In this document: in pieces, positions 55,272 through 64,000 of the stretch
Layout: each line of letters starts with the position of its first letter
How positions within the stretch are numbered: the first letter of the stretch is position 1
NCBI GenBank assembly: GCA_038380435.1
Contig: JAWZYU010000034.1
Span: 37,820,901-37,884,900 of the forward strand
Source of the DNA: Ryuthela nishihirai
Taxonomy: Eukaryota; Arthropoda; Arachnida; Araneae; Heptathelidae
Direction of reading: 5' to 3'
Length of the DNA stretch: 64,000 bases
Made by a program: the position numbers and the translations under genes
The notes under the pieces: generated by a model
Told to the model about the DNA's origin: nothing
What the model saw: only the letters and a program-made list of their open reading frames with translations
Databases searched by the model: none

Positions 55272-56368
55272 GGAGTGAGGGTTGGCTCGGTTAGTAGCAT
55301 ACCAGGCTCATAATCTACAGCTCCCAGGTTCGAGAGGGGGCAGGGGTGGCTCAGTTGGTAGCGCACCAGGCTCATAATCTGTAGTTCCAAGGTTCGAGTC
55401 CCAGCTGGGTCAGCGTTGAGATTTATCTCTGCAAAATTCCCCGTCCTGCCCACGGTCAGCAGGGGACACCGATGGGCTTGGAAAGGCCGCCATCCGTCGG
55501 ATGGGATGTTAAACCGTGGCCCCGTGTGCGGGAGAGCCATACCCTGTGCACATTAAAGAACACGCTGGATGACCTTTACGGGAGGCTACCATGTCTCCCA
55601 ACAACTGTTCCAGTGGTTCCCCTCCCCCAATCTTCTCTGAGCCTTCAGGGGCCATGTGATCTGGCCATTTAGCCCATGGTATATAAAAAAGTGCCGCTCA
55701 GAGGTAAAACAGCAACAACAACAAGGCAAAATTCCCAGTATTTCTGCAAGCATCAATTTCCAGTTGTTAATCTTCAAGTCAGTAGGGGACACCAATGGGC
55801 TTGGAAAGGCCGCCGTCCATCGGATGGGACGTTAAGCTGTGGCCCCGTGTGTGGGAGAGACATACCCTGTGCACGTTAAAGAACACGCTGGATGGCCTTG
55901 ACGGGGGGCTACCATCTGTCTCCTAACAGCTGTTCCAGTGGGTCCCCTCCCCCAACCTTCTCTGAGCCTTCAGGGTCCATGTGACCTGGCCATTTAGCCC
56001 ATGGTGTGCAAAAAAGTGCCGCTCAGAGGTAAAACAACCCAACCCAGGTTCGAGATTCATCAGATCGAATGTTGAGAATTATCTCTTCTAAACTCACCCT
56101 GCCCTCAGTCAGTAGGGAACGCCGATGTCATGTAAAGGCCCATCGTCTGTCAGATCAAACATAACGTCAGGGCCCATGTGCAGGTGAGCCATAACTCGTG
56201 CACATTAAAGACATGCTGGGTGGTATTGATGTGAGGCTACCATCTGTCTCCTGTCCAGTGGATCCCACTCTCCCAACCTTTTCTGTGCCCTCGGGATCCT
56301 TGTAATATTTCCCATTTTGGCCATTGTATGCAGAAAAAGTGCTGCTCAGAGGTAAAACAATTCAACAA
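55272..56368 (+). repeat. Old SINE-A copy split by a composite SINE
   Basis: Head at 55272-55334 and body/tail at 56055-56368 (ggtcagtagggaacgccgat type, diverged). The interruption lies exactly at the B box. Confidence 0.85.
55335..56042 (+). repeat. Composite SINE-A dimer with the same spacer as the 52-kb array
   Basis: A complete SINE-A (55335 to about 55709), the 70-bp spacer (55710-55778; the complement of the 52-kb spacer) and a headless second body starting gtcagtaggggacacc, ending with a normal tail. The spacer-to-body junction is identical to that at 52.56 and 52.88 kb. Flanked by cccaggttcgag (55323-55334 and 56043-56054). Confidence 0.92.
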
Positions 56369-57223
56369 CACCCTATAGTTAGCAATAGGCTGAAAGTTTG
56401 ATTAATAACTCTTGAAAATGCTCATAGCCTGACTGATTGGGCCAAATATTCTACCAGTATACAAATGGATTTAATTCCCTTTGTGATAAGGAGCCTTAGT
56501 ATAGATAGAAAATATTATCCTTTGTTTCCATAAGATTATTTTAAGTTTTGCATCAGTTAACAGAAATGGAATATACCTCTAAAGTGTCAATTGCAAATAA
56601 ATTGCAACAAGTGTCTTAACAAGTCTGATACCTATGGGGAAAAATAATACACATGGAGAACATTTCTTCTATATTGCCTTTGGTGTAATTACCTCCCCTA
56701 TGCAGATATTAAAGAAGGGATTACTTTTTGACTTACCCTCATATATAGAAATTCACTATTTCAAAAGTTAGGAAGCAGTATTCTACCTTGTTTCCCATGG
56801 GGAACAAAATATAACTTTATATACATTGCCTTGCTAAATTATTATGAAACTGCATCATGTTCAAAGTACCATGAAACATACCAATGTATGCAAATTTCTT
56901 ACTGACATAGTATTTTACTTCACCACAAAGTTCTATAAAAACCATAAAGGCATGGTTGGAAACAAAGTGAAGTGCGACAAGGGTAAATGGGTAGATCTGA
57001 CTGACTTTAAAGGGGATTCATCATTGGAGTTCAATGGGCAAGAGCAGGGCCGGATCCAGGAGGAGGGGGAGGTCAAGGTGGTCATGGTCTTTCAGAATAT
57101 TAGTAAGGGTAATAGAGGCGAAAAATTATTAAATTGATGTATATATTTCATGTATTTTCAAGAAATTTTCCAAACACGTGTAAAACATAGAGGAAAATAT
57201 TATACTTCATTGGAAATCCATCT
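56369..57223. other. Intergenic, unique
   Basis: Contains a 97-codon frame (56844-57137) without family resemblance. No repeat was recognised. Confidence 0.35.
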
Positions 57224-57235
57224 CTTACATCCTCC

Positions 57236-57554
57236 CGCGCCAGGCTCATAATCTGTAGTTCACAGGTTCGAGTCCCAGCTGGGTCAGCGTTGAGATTTAT
57301 CTCCGCAAAATTCCCCGCCCTGCCCACGGTCAGTAGGGGACACCGATGGGCTTGGAAAGTCTGTCGGATGGGACGTTAACGTTAAGAACACGCTGGATGG
57401 CCTTGACGGGAGGCTACCATCTGTCTCCCAACAGCTGTTCCAGTGGGTCCCCTCCCCCAAACTTCTCTGAGCCTTCGGGGTCCATGTGACCTGGCCATTT
57501 AGCCCATGGTGTGCAAAAAAGTGCCGCTCAGAGGTTAAAACAACAACACAACAA
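57236..57554 (+). repeat. 5'-truncated SINE-A with 12-bp target duplication
   Basis: Begins at gcgccaggctcataatctg, lacking the A box, and has internal deletions. The tail ends aaaacaacaacacaac. Flanked by cttacatcctcc (57224-57235 and 57555-57566). Confidence 0.93.
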
Positions 57555-57599
57555 CTTACATCCTCCTCCCCCCCTTTTTTTTTTCTAGATCCAGCCATT

Positions 57600-57890
57600 T
57601 GTAACAGAGGTGATAATAAACTATTTGGATATAACTCTTTGCTCAGTGCAAAATCATGGAGCACAATATCCCAAGTGTATGGCAAATGGCAACGATCTCA
57701 AAAAAGTCCACAAATCATGGCAAATGTGATAAGAAGGCTCTTACAGATAGGAGCAGACATTTGTTGGCACGAATTGTGTGGCAAAACAAAACTGCTATAG
57801 TTCATCAGCTGAGAAAGATGATTACTAACTGTACTTCAAAATCCATTTCATTGAGAACATGCTCTCAGAAGCGAAAACTTTGATATTTGG
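57600..57890 (+). pseudogene. Tc1-like transposase N-terminal fragment
   Basis: Two overlapping frames supply the pieces: STISQVYGKWQRSQKSPQ, then KKALTDRSRHLLARIVWQNK and SISLRTCSQKRKL. These match the first and second helix-turn-helix domains of Tc1 transposases (S-T-V-S-R-V-W-x-K-W and R-x-L-x-R-I-V). A frameshift lies between them. Confidence 0.7.
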
Positions 57891-58040
57891 GAACTGTACA
57901 GTGATACATACAATGAAGTAGTAGGTGCTGTTCGTAATAATTTGGCCGGGCAGTATATTTCAGTGGCAGAGAAACTTATGAATGGATGAGTTCTGATGGT
58001 GATGCATTGTTCCTTTGTCCCCAAATGGGCTATCGTTGTG

Positions 58041-58320
58041 CTTTATCTCCATAAAACTCCCCACCCTGCCCTCTGTAAATAGGGGATATCGATGGGCTTG
58101 AAAAGGTAGCTGTCTGTCAGATGGGACATTAAACCAAATGGTCTGTGCGGGAGAGCCATACCTTCCTCACCTTAAAAAACATGCTGGATGGCTTGGTGGG
58201 AGGCTATTATCTGTCTCCTAACAGCTGTTACAGTATATCCCCTCCGTGAACCTTCTCTAAGCCTTCGGGGTCTTCGTCACCTGGCCATTTAGTCCATTGT
58301 GTGCGAAAAACCCAAAACAA
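58041..58320 (+). repeat. Diverged SINE-A fragment without head
   Basis: Body and tail are recognisable from ctttatctccataaaactcc to attgtgtgcgaaaaacccaa. Confidence 0.75.
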
Positions 58321-58503
58321 ATCATTTGTTGTTATGCATTCATTTAGGAAGCTCAGTAGAAATTTGAATCTATTAGTGCATGTGATATGGCTTTTATTGA
58401 ATTCAATAAAACCTAATTCTTATATTATCTTCAACAAATAATATGGAAAACTGCATACAAATTGCATTTATTTTTTTCCCCCTATCAGTTCAAGAATATT
58501 TAG

Positions 58504-58538
58504 TTGCCTCGGTGGCACAGTGGTAACTCCTTGGCTTG
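58504..58538 (+). repeat. tRNA-like head split by a SINE-A
   Basis: tgcctcggtggcacagtggt contains a consensus A box (tggcacagtgg). The matching B-box-like ttgttcgagttcc lies at about 59088 on the far side of the SINE-A insertion, so one tRNA-like unit was interrupted. Confidence 0.45.
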
Positions 58539-59087
58539 GGGGGGCAGGGGTGGCTCAGTCGGTAGCGCGCCAGGCTCGTAATCTGTAGTTCCCAGGTTCG
58601 AGTCCCAGCTGGGTCAGCATTGAGATTTATCTCCGCAAAATTCCCCTCCCTGCCCACGGTCAGTAGGGGACACTGATGGGCTTGGAAAGGCCACCATCCA
58701 TCGGATGGGATGTTAAGCCGTGGCCCTGTGTGCGGGAGAGACATACCCTGTGCACATTAAAGAACACGCTGGATGGCCTTGACGGGAGGCAAATCCCAAC
58801 AGCTGTTCCAGTGGGTCCCCTCCCCCAACCTTCTCTGAGCCTTCGGGGTCCATGTGACCTGGCCATTTAGCCCATGGTGTACAAAAAAGTGCCGCTCAGA
58901 GGTAAAACAACCCAACGTTAAAGAACACGCTGGATGGCCTTGACGGGAGGCTACCATCTGTCTCCCAACAGCTGTTCCAGTGGGTCCCCTCCCCCAACCT
59001 TCTCTGAGCCTTCGGGGTCCATGTGACCTGGCCATTTAGCCCATGGTGTGCAAAAAAGTGCCGCTCAGAGGTAAAACAATCCAACCC
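58539..59087 (+). repeat. SINE-A with a partial tandem duplication of its 3' half
   Basis: A full SINE-A (58539-58914) is followed directly by a second copy of its last roughly 170 bp (58916-59087), joined as cccaac then gttaaagaacacgctg. The first copy has a small deletion near 58790. Confidence 0.9.
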
Positions 59088-59332
59088 TTGTTCGAGTTCC
59101 AAAATGGAATAGACGTTTATTCCTTTACAGCCTGTAGATCCGCTTTGCTGGTCTGGTACGAAAAGGAAAAATGTGGAAAATGTAATTTCTCACATTAATC
59201 AAATACCAAGTAGTTTAGATATTTCGTGCATTTTTCTCATAATTTTTTTAATAAAAAAACTGAGGAAAAATGTACCTGCAATGGAAATCCAGAATCTTGC
59301 CACCTCCCTCCCTTTTACCTTTTTTCTGCCCG

Positions 59333-59494
59333 ATTGTCAATAACACTGCTTCAACAGATTGTTGGAGTGAGGAAAACACATATCAACCCTGTGGGAAAAT
59401 ATCACTGGTGAAAATCTTTCTAAAATAACTCATTCCTAATGATAATTAATGTAGCTAAATTACAAATCACCTAAGCCAAACTACAAACCAGGAT
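59333..59494 (-). repeat. Copy 2 of an inverted duplication
   Basis: Reverse complement of 51220-51377, including ttcaccagtgatattttccc and gttgatatgtgttttcctca as read on the complement. Confidence 0.88.
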
Positions 59495-59786
59495 TGTTGG
59501 GCTGTTTTGCCTCTGAGCGGCATTTTTTTTGCACACAAAGGGGCTAAATGACCAGGTCACATGAACCCCCGAAAGCTCAGAAAAGGTTGGGGGAGGGACC
59601 CACTGGAACAGCTGTTGGGACACATGGTAGCCTCCCGTCAAGGCCATCCACATCATGTTCTTTAACGTGCACAGAGTATGGCTCTCCAATACAGGGCCAC
59701 TGCTTAACGTCACATCCGACGGACAGCAGCCTTTCCAAGCCCATCGGTGTCCCCTACGGAGCGTGGGCAAGGCGGAAAATTTTGCA
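59492..59786 (-). repeat. SINE-A copy, head missing
   Basis: Reverse-oriented. Shares private changes with the 50884 copy (gaggcaaaacaa, ccctttgtgt). It ends at 59786 in a head-to-head junction with another SINE-A piece. Confidence 0.87.
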
Positions 59787-59818
59787 CTCCGCAAAATTCC
59801 CTGCCCTGCCCACGGTCA
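59757..59818. repeat. Head-to-head SINE-A palindrome
   Basis: gagcgtgggcaaggcggaaa (-) meets ctccgcaaaattccctgccc (+) at about 59788, so two SINE-A bodies face each other with almost no spacer. Confidence 0.75.
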
Positions 59819-59820
59819 CA

Positions 59821-59894
59821 ATTTTGGACGCAATGGGTCCTTTGAGGCCAAAGATTTTCTTCTTTGGCCTCAAAGGATCCAATGCGTCCAAAAT
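59821..59894. repeat. Palindrome, 33-bp arms
   Basis: attttggacgcaatgggtcc then tttgaggccaaag is followed by its near-perfect complement after an approximately 8-bp loop. The same arm recurs at about 60627 in + orientation and in part at 61387. Confidence 0.8.
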
Positions 59895-60250
59895 TTCATA
59901 TTTCCTGTATGTACTACCCAAAATATCCCCAGGAAACAATTTGTAGCTCTCTAGCACCGGAGAACGAAATTTTTTTACTTTTGACTTCGGACCCTCTAGA
60001 TCCGAAATTTCGAATTGAAATTTAATGTTGCTAAATGATGTAGAAACTGTAGTACTCTGAAAATTTGCATTGAGGAATAATGCAGGTCGAAGATCTCGGG
60101 CGGGGAGGAAATCCCAAATTTAACCTCCGACATGTCCTTTAAGGTCAAATAGAGGTCACATAGAAGTCAAACCGTGATCGACCAGTGCTAGAAACCAGAA
60201 AATTGGTGTCGGCTTATTTCGTGTTGTAGATGTCGGAAACGTTTCGGATT
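59895..60250 (-). repeat. Degenerate satellite-like sequence, inverted part
   Basis: The complement matches 60530-60630 (ggagctaaaaattgtttcct, catatttcc/ggaaatatg, gaaatttcgga). It appears to be the other arm of an inverted pair broken by the SINE-A at 60252. Confidence 0.65.
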
Positions 60251-60251
60251 T

Positions 60252-60517
60252 TGGGTTGGGTTGTTTTACCTCTGAGCGGCACTTTTTTGCACACCATGGG
60301 GTAAATGGCCAGGTCACATGACCCCGAAGGCTCAGAGAAGGTTGGGGGAGGGGAACAGCTGTTGGGAGACAGATGGTAGCCTCCCGTCAAGGCCATTCAG
60401 TGTGTTCTTTAACGTGCACAGGGTATGGCTCTCCCGCACACGGAGCCACGGTTTAACGTCCCATACGACGGACGGCGGCCTTTCAAAGCCCATCGGTGTC
60501 CCCTACTGACCGTGGGC
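60252..60517 (-). repeat. SINE-A copy without head
   Basis: Reverse-oriented tail and body with a small deletion, ending ctgaccgtgggcac. Inserted in the satellite-like region. Target duplication unclear. Confidence 0.9.
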
Positions 60518-60533
60518 ACGAAATTTCGGGTCT

Positions 60534-60930
60534 GAGGTCAAAGGTGAAATTTTGATCTCCGGTTCTAGGGAGCTAAAAATTGTTTCCTGCGGATATTTTG
60601 TGTAGTACATACCGGAAATATGAAATTTTGGACGCAATGGGTCCTTGAGACCAAAGGTCAAATATTGATCTATCGGGGATAGAGGGCTAAAAATTGGTGC
60701 CTGGAGGACCTGTATTGACCCTAATTTTGAGTCGTGGATATCAGAAATAATGCCACTTTTGAATGCGATCTTTCCTATGAGGTCGAAGTAAAATCTCTAT
60801 ATCAGTGTTGGAGAGCTAAAAATGGGTAAATAGTTTTTTTCTGATACTAGAACTCAGAAAGAGAGATTTTGATATCTGGTTCGCATTTGGGGTGAAATAG
60901 GGATCGGATAAACGTTTCGAAATCAAGAGG
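60534..60930 (+). repeat. Degenerate tandem repeat, period about 113-132 bp
   Basis: Units begin gaggtcaaag (60534), gagaccaaag (60647) and gaggtcgaag (60779). Each then carries gagctaaaaat and a later ggatat/gaaat block. Copies are diverged. Confidence 0.65.
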
Positions 60931-61437
60931 TGCAAAAGGCACCTCATGATTTCTAATAAATATACTCAAAACTGAGAAAAAGTTACAGCAACTATCTTTA
61001 AAAATTTCTATACAGTCAGCCTTATTTTCAATAACGAATTGCTGTATTTTTATAGCTCTTTTGTTAATGAAATTTCAAAGGCATATCTAAACTCTTTTAA
61101 AGACATCAAATAACCAATTCGAGTTTGTAGAAAACAAGAGAAAAAAAATTGAAAATAAAAAAAAAGTTTTTCTTTTAATTCAAATATTCGCTTTGAAAAA
61201 AAAAATTAATTTTTTTACCCTGATACTCAAAAATAAAATTTTGACTGGTGCAAATGTATGTCTTGTTTGTACAGCTGGATCTGAAACTATGTAGGATTTC
61301 TTTTAAAATTTCCCGTAATGGTTTGAACTCTATTTATTAACGGACAAGAAAAATTACCTTTTGGTAATACCATACCGGAAATATGAAATTTTGGATGCAA
61401 ACCGGAAACAGCAATTTCCTTTTGATAATTGTGCGTG
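60931..61437. other. AT-rich sequence with a stray satellite piece
   Basis: Mostly featureless. taccggaaatatgaaatttt at about 61374 repeats part of the satellite unit (60610). Confidence 0.45.
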
Positions 61438-61438
61438 C

Positions 61439-61526
61439 CTATGATAAGTTTAAGCTATGACAAGTTTAAGAGGCCTAGACCATGTTAAATTTAAGAGGCC
61501 CTAAGCTATAGTAAGTTTAAGAGGCT
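61439..61526. repeat. Minisatellite, 3-4 units of about 25-31 bp
   Basis: Units of the form ctatgacaagtttaagaggc recur four times with small changes. Confidence 0.7.
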
Positions 61527-61789
61527 TCAAAATATATATTTTTCTGATAGAAAAAACGTTTAAAAAATAGCGATGTGGTGAAAACATATTGCATTAGAAT
61601 ACTGTCATCGTGTTGAAGACCGTGTAAAGCTAAGATGGATAGTGTTTGCACAATAGATTGATTATGGCACAAAATATTTTTCTTAAACTTCAAACTCAAT
61701 TTGTTTGAGACCTTAAGCTGTAGCCTTAGCTTATGCGTGAGCCTGGTGTTTCTATGTAGCAAATCGGCACAAAAGGTGTGGAAGTTGAA

Positions 61790-62175
61790 ATGCATATGGG
61801 TGGGTGCTCATTTCGACTGCCGATGGGCAAACCGCCACCGCTTGTAAAACAATTTACCTAGGACCCTTTACCTTATGATCTTTCACATTTAAACAGCTGG
61901 TTGGAAACAAGAACATACCTTATGGTATTACTAGTTTATAAGTTTGGCATGAAACGTATTTCTCCACCTCTTTGATAATATTCACATTTCCCGCCAAAAG
62001 ATTCGAGCGAAATGTATTTTTCTTCTATATTCCCAGCCTAGATGACGTCATCAGCACCCGCCGTCGCCATATCTTCCACCATTCCAAAGGGAATCCGTTC
62101 CATCACCAAATTTTTAACCGAACACGGGGTGACGCAGGGGAGAACCAGCATAAGAAGTCGGGGCACTAATCGGTG
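61790..62175. other. CpG-richer island of unknown nature
   Basis: Contains gatgacgtcatcagcaccc, a CRE-like palindrome tgacgtca at 62043-62050, and several CpGs unlike the flanks. On the complement there is a clean 37-codon ATG frame ending at the tgacgtcatc. It could be a repeat end, a promoter-like segment or a decayed exon; not resolved. Confidence 0.25.
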
Positions 62176-62187
62176 AAGTATCTGAGG

Positions 62188-62531
62188 TTGGGTTGGGTTG
62201 TTTTACCTCTGAGCGGCAGTTTTTTGCACACCATGGGCTAAATGGCCAGGTCACCCACTGGAACAGCTGTTGGGAGACAGATGGAAGCCTCCCGTCAAGG
62301 CCATCAAGTGTGTTCTTTAACGTGCACAGGGTATGGCTCTCCCGCACACGGGACCACGGCTTAACGTCCCATCCGACGGACGACGGCCTTTCCAAGCCCA
62401 TCGGTGTCCCCTACTGACCGTGGGCAGGGCGGGGAATTTTGCTGAGATAAAAACGCTGACCCAGCTGGGACTCGAACCTGGGAACTACAGATTACGAGCC
62501 TGGCGCGCTACCGACTGAGCCACCCCCGCCC
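62188..62531 (-). repeat. SINE-A copy with 11-bp target duplication
   Basis: Complete with head, with a small deletion in the body (about 62255). Flanked by agtatctgagg (62177-62187 and 62532-62542). Confidence 0.95.
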
Positions 62532-62857
62532 AGTATCTGAGGAATTATAGAAAACCGAAATCTGTTGATAATACTTTTTAAATAGTTTGAATAATGACTG
62601 CACGCATTGACGTCAAATCGCTGTAGAATAATACTCGCTTTTTCTATAGGTGGCTCTCTCCTTTGCCCATAAATTCAGATACGCCTATTATTATTGTGAT
62701 TTTTACCCTAATATTTACGCTTCAAAAGATTTCCTACTAATGGAAGAAACAACTCTCCCCCTAGCATAACACACACGTTTTTTCTTTTTTGAAAGAGAAA
62801 AACAACGAATTTGCATAGGTTCTAGCAGGATTGTATTTAATGAACAGATTACCATAA

Positions 62858-62879
62858 TTTATTTATCATATACTTTATT
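62858..62879 (-). promoter_or_regulatory. Poly(A) signals for the - strand gene
   Basis: On the complement, AATAAA occurs at 62858-62863 and 62874-62879, about 210-230 bp past the stop codon of the exon at 63088-63250. This is suitable for its 3' end. Confidence 0.5.
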
Positions 62880-63087
62880 TATGGCTTGATGTACACTTTA
62901 AGTACATTGGATTATCATAGCATGATAATACAAAACTACTTTCTACGAAAGTTGTGTTCAGACCAGCTGGATTAACATGAATTAACAGACAACTGCCATT
63001 CTCTCTAATAAATAGGTTAGGTATTATCTAAATGATCTTCATTTCTATTTTGTAAAGTTTTTTGTTGTCTTTTTGATGTAGTAATTA

Positions 63088-63250
63088 TTATGTAGATGAT
63101 CCAAGGCTTGATAACAGGCTGTGCCAAGCTTGAGCTTTCACTGGGCATTTGTTTTCTGCATTATAGAAGTCGCAATCCCCTCCACTGCTACCAAAGTCAC
63201 GAGCTTGTACGAGGTCTCCTTTTGCTAAACTAGCTTTCACAGACGCCAAG
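63088..63250 (-). CDS. Terminal exon of an unrecognised - strand gene
   Basis: On the complement, acceptor ttgcaatgtttcag precedes a 163-bp exon: one base of a split codon, then 53 codons and TAA. It reads LASVKASLAKGDLVQARDF, then GDCDFYNAENKCPVKAQAWH and ends SLLSSLGSST. The base composition is far more GC-balanced than the flanks, codon use is unbiased, and there are no low-complexity runs, all unlike chance frames here. The two Cys (CDFYNAENKC) could form a small loop. I do not recognise the family, and earlier exons should lie beyond 64000. The gene converges on the GH13-like gene. Confidence 0.6.
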
Positions 63251-63424
63251 CTGAAACATTGCAAAAATATTTATTAATTTATGTATTAAAAATTTCATTT
63301 TATTAAAACTGATTGTGTAATTTAAATCGTTTTGCATATTATTTTAAAGAAAAGTGTGTTTTACTGTTAACTTTATTAAACAAGAGAACGGAAAAATGTT
63401 TTTCTATAAATATATCTTATTTAG

Positions 63425-63445
63425 CTCAGAGGTAAAACAACCCAA
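63425..63445 (+). repeat. 21-bp SINE-A stub with 13-bp target duplication
   Basis: Only the last 21 bp of SINE-A (ctcagaggtaaaacaaccca plus a) are present, yet they lie between perfect copies of atatcttatttag (63412-63424 and 63446-63458). This is an extreme 5' truncation at insertion. Confidence 0.88.
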
Positions 63446-63706
63446 ATATCTTATTTAGGATAAAATTTATTTGTATTAATTAGCATTATTATATTTGATA
63501 ATAAAGACGAATAATATCCTTTCTAAATAATATATATTTTAAAATAAATATTAGTGTAAAGATTAACACAAGAATCCATCAGTAATATTAGAATCAAAAT
63601 TATAAGAATTGTCTGTATAGTAGGATTATTTAAATGACGCCAAAAGTTTGGTACATTAGCCTGTTATAGGAGTTTTTGAACCACCACATGCTAGTACTAA
63701 ACTGTG

Positions 63707-64000
63707 GATTGGGTTGTTTTACCTCAGAGGGCGCTTCTTTGCACACAATGGACTAAATAGCCATGTCAGAAATACTCCGAGGGCTCAGAGAAGGTTGGGG
63801 GAGGGGACCCACTGGACGGTTGGTAGAAGACATCTCACACAACACAAAAACCTGAATACAGCCATAAGATATCAGAGATGACTAATGGATATCCTGGAGT
63901 TATCTAAGATATGTTATGGATATTTTCCGGATATTGAAGTTGTGTGGGATAGTAACCTCCCATCAAGACCATCCATTGTGTTCTTTAACACGCATAAGAT
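63707..64000 (-). repeat. Diverged SINE-A copy, interrupted, running off the window
   Basis: Reverse-oriented tail and body from ggattgggttgttttacctc, resuming after an insertion with aacctcccatcaagaccatc to the window edge. Confidence 0.8.
63832..63950. mobile_element. About 119-bp insertion with inverted ends inside a SINE-A
   Basis: Ends atctcacacaac and, on the complement, atcccacacaac flank a sequence rich in ggatat motifs. It sits where SINE-A should be continuous (before aacctccc), so it is a later insertion, probably a MITE. Confidence 0.5.

Overview
The window is AT-rich animal nuclear DNA with very long introns, canonical GT-AG splice sites and a dense load of mobile-element debris. 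The mix of families (Tc1, mariner, Tigger/pogo, hAT, TTAA-type elements and tRNA-derived SINEs) together with the arthropod-like maltase/SLC3 gene suggests an invertebrate. I would guess an arthropod, possibly a chelicerate, but that is inference and the sequence alone does not settle it. A run of 200 N (10029-10228) is an assembly gap.

Genes. One protein gene dominates the window. It lies on the + strand in eight recognisable exons between 11459 and 53886, and its introns run from 3 to 9 kb. It encodes about 448 residues of a GH13 (alpha-amylase/maltase-fold) protein of the SLC3 heavy chain / maltase type. The positions expected to carry the catalytic aspartates hold Met and Tyr. Together with eight N-glycosylation sequons, this points to a non-enzymatic extracellular domain such as the rBAT/4F2hc-like heavy chains of amino acid transporters. 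The N-terminal third, where such proteins carry a cytoplasmic tail, membrane helix and first barrel strands, was not found and probably lies upstream. A second gene is represented by one terminal exon on the - strand (63088-63250, 53 codons plus stop). It has a good splice acceptor and downstream poly(A) signals, and I do not recognise its family. The two genes converge.

Repeats by region. From 1 to 11.4 kb: Tc1, hAT, mariner and LINE remnants plus SINEs. From 11.4 to 54 kb: introns filled by about two dozen copies of one roughly 385-bp tRNA-derived SINE (called SINE-A here), often with clear target-site duplications, plus foldback/MITE elements, Tigger and Tc1 fossils and a second tRNA-derived SINE (SINE-B, ending in TTTA repeats). 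From 54 to 63 kb: a rearranged stretch with composite SINEs, inverted duplications, palindromes and degenerate satellite repeats.

The most unusual items are: (1) SINE-A multimers joined by one identical non-SINE spacer at two inverted loci 3 kb apart (52.2-53.3 kb and 55.3-56.0 kb); (2) a 21-bp SINE stub flanked by 13-bp target-site duplications (63.4 kb); (3) an inverted duplication linking 51.2 kb and 59.4 kb; (4) a mariner-type deletion derivative that keeps only the two ends of its transposase; (5) the unassigned - strand terminal exon. No CRISPR array, operon, prokaryotic gene or genuine rRNA/tRNA gene was seen.
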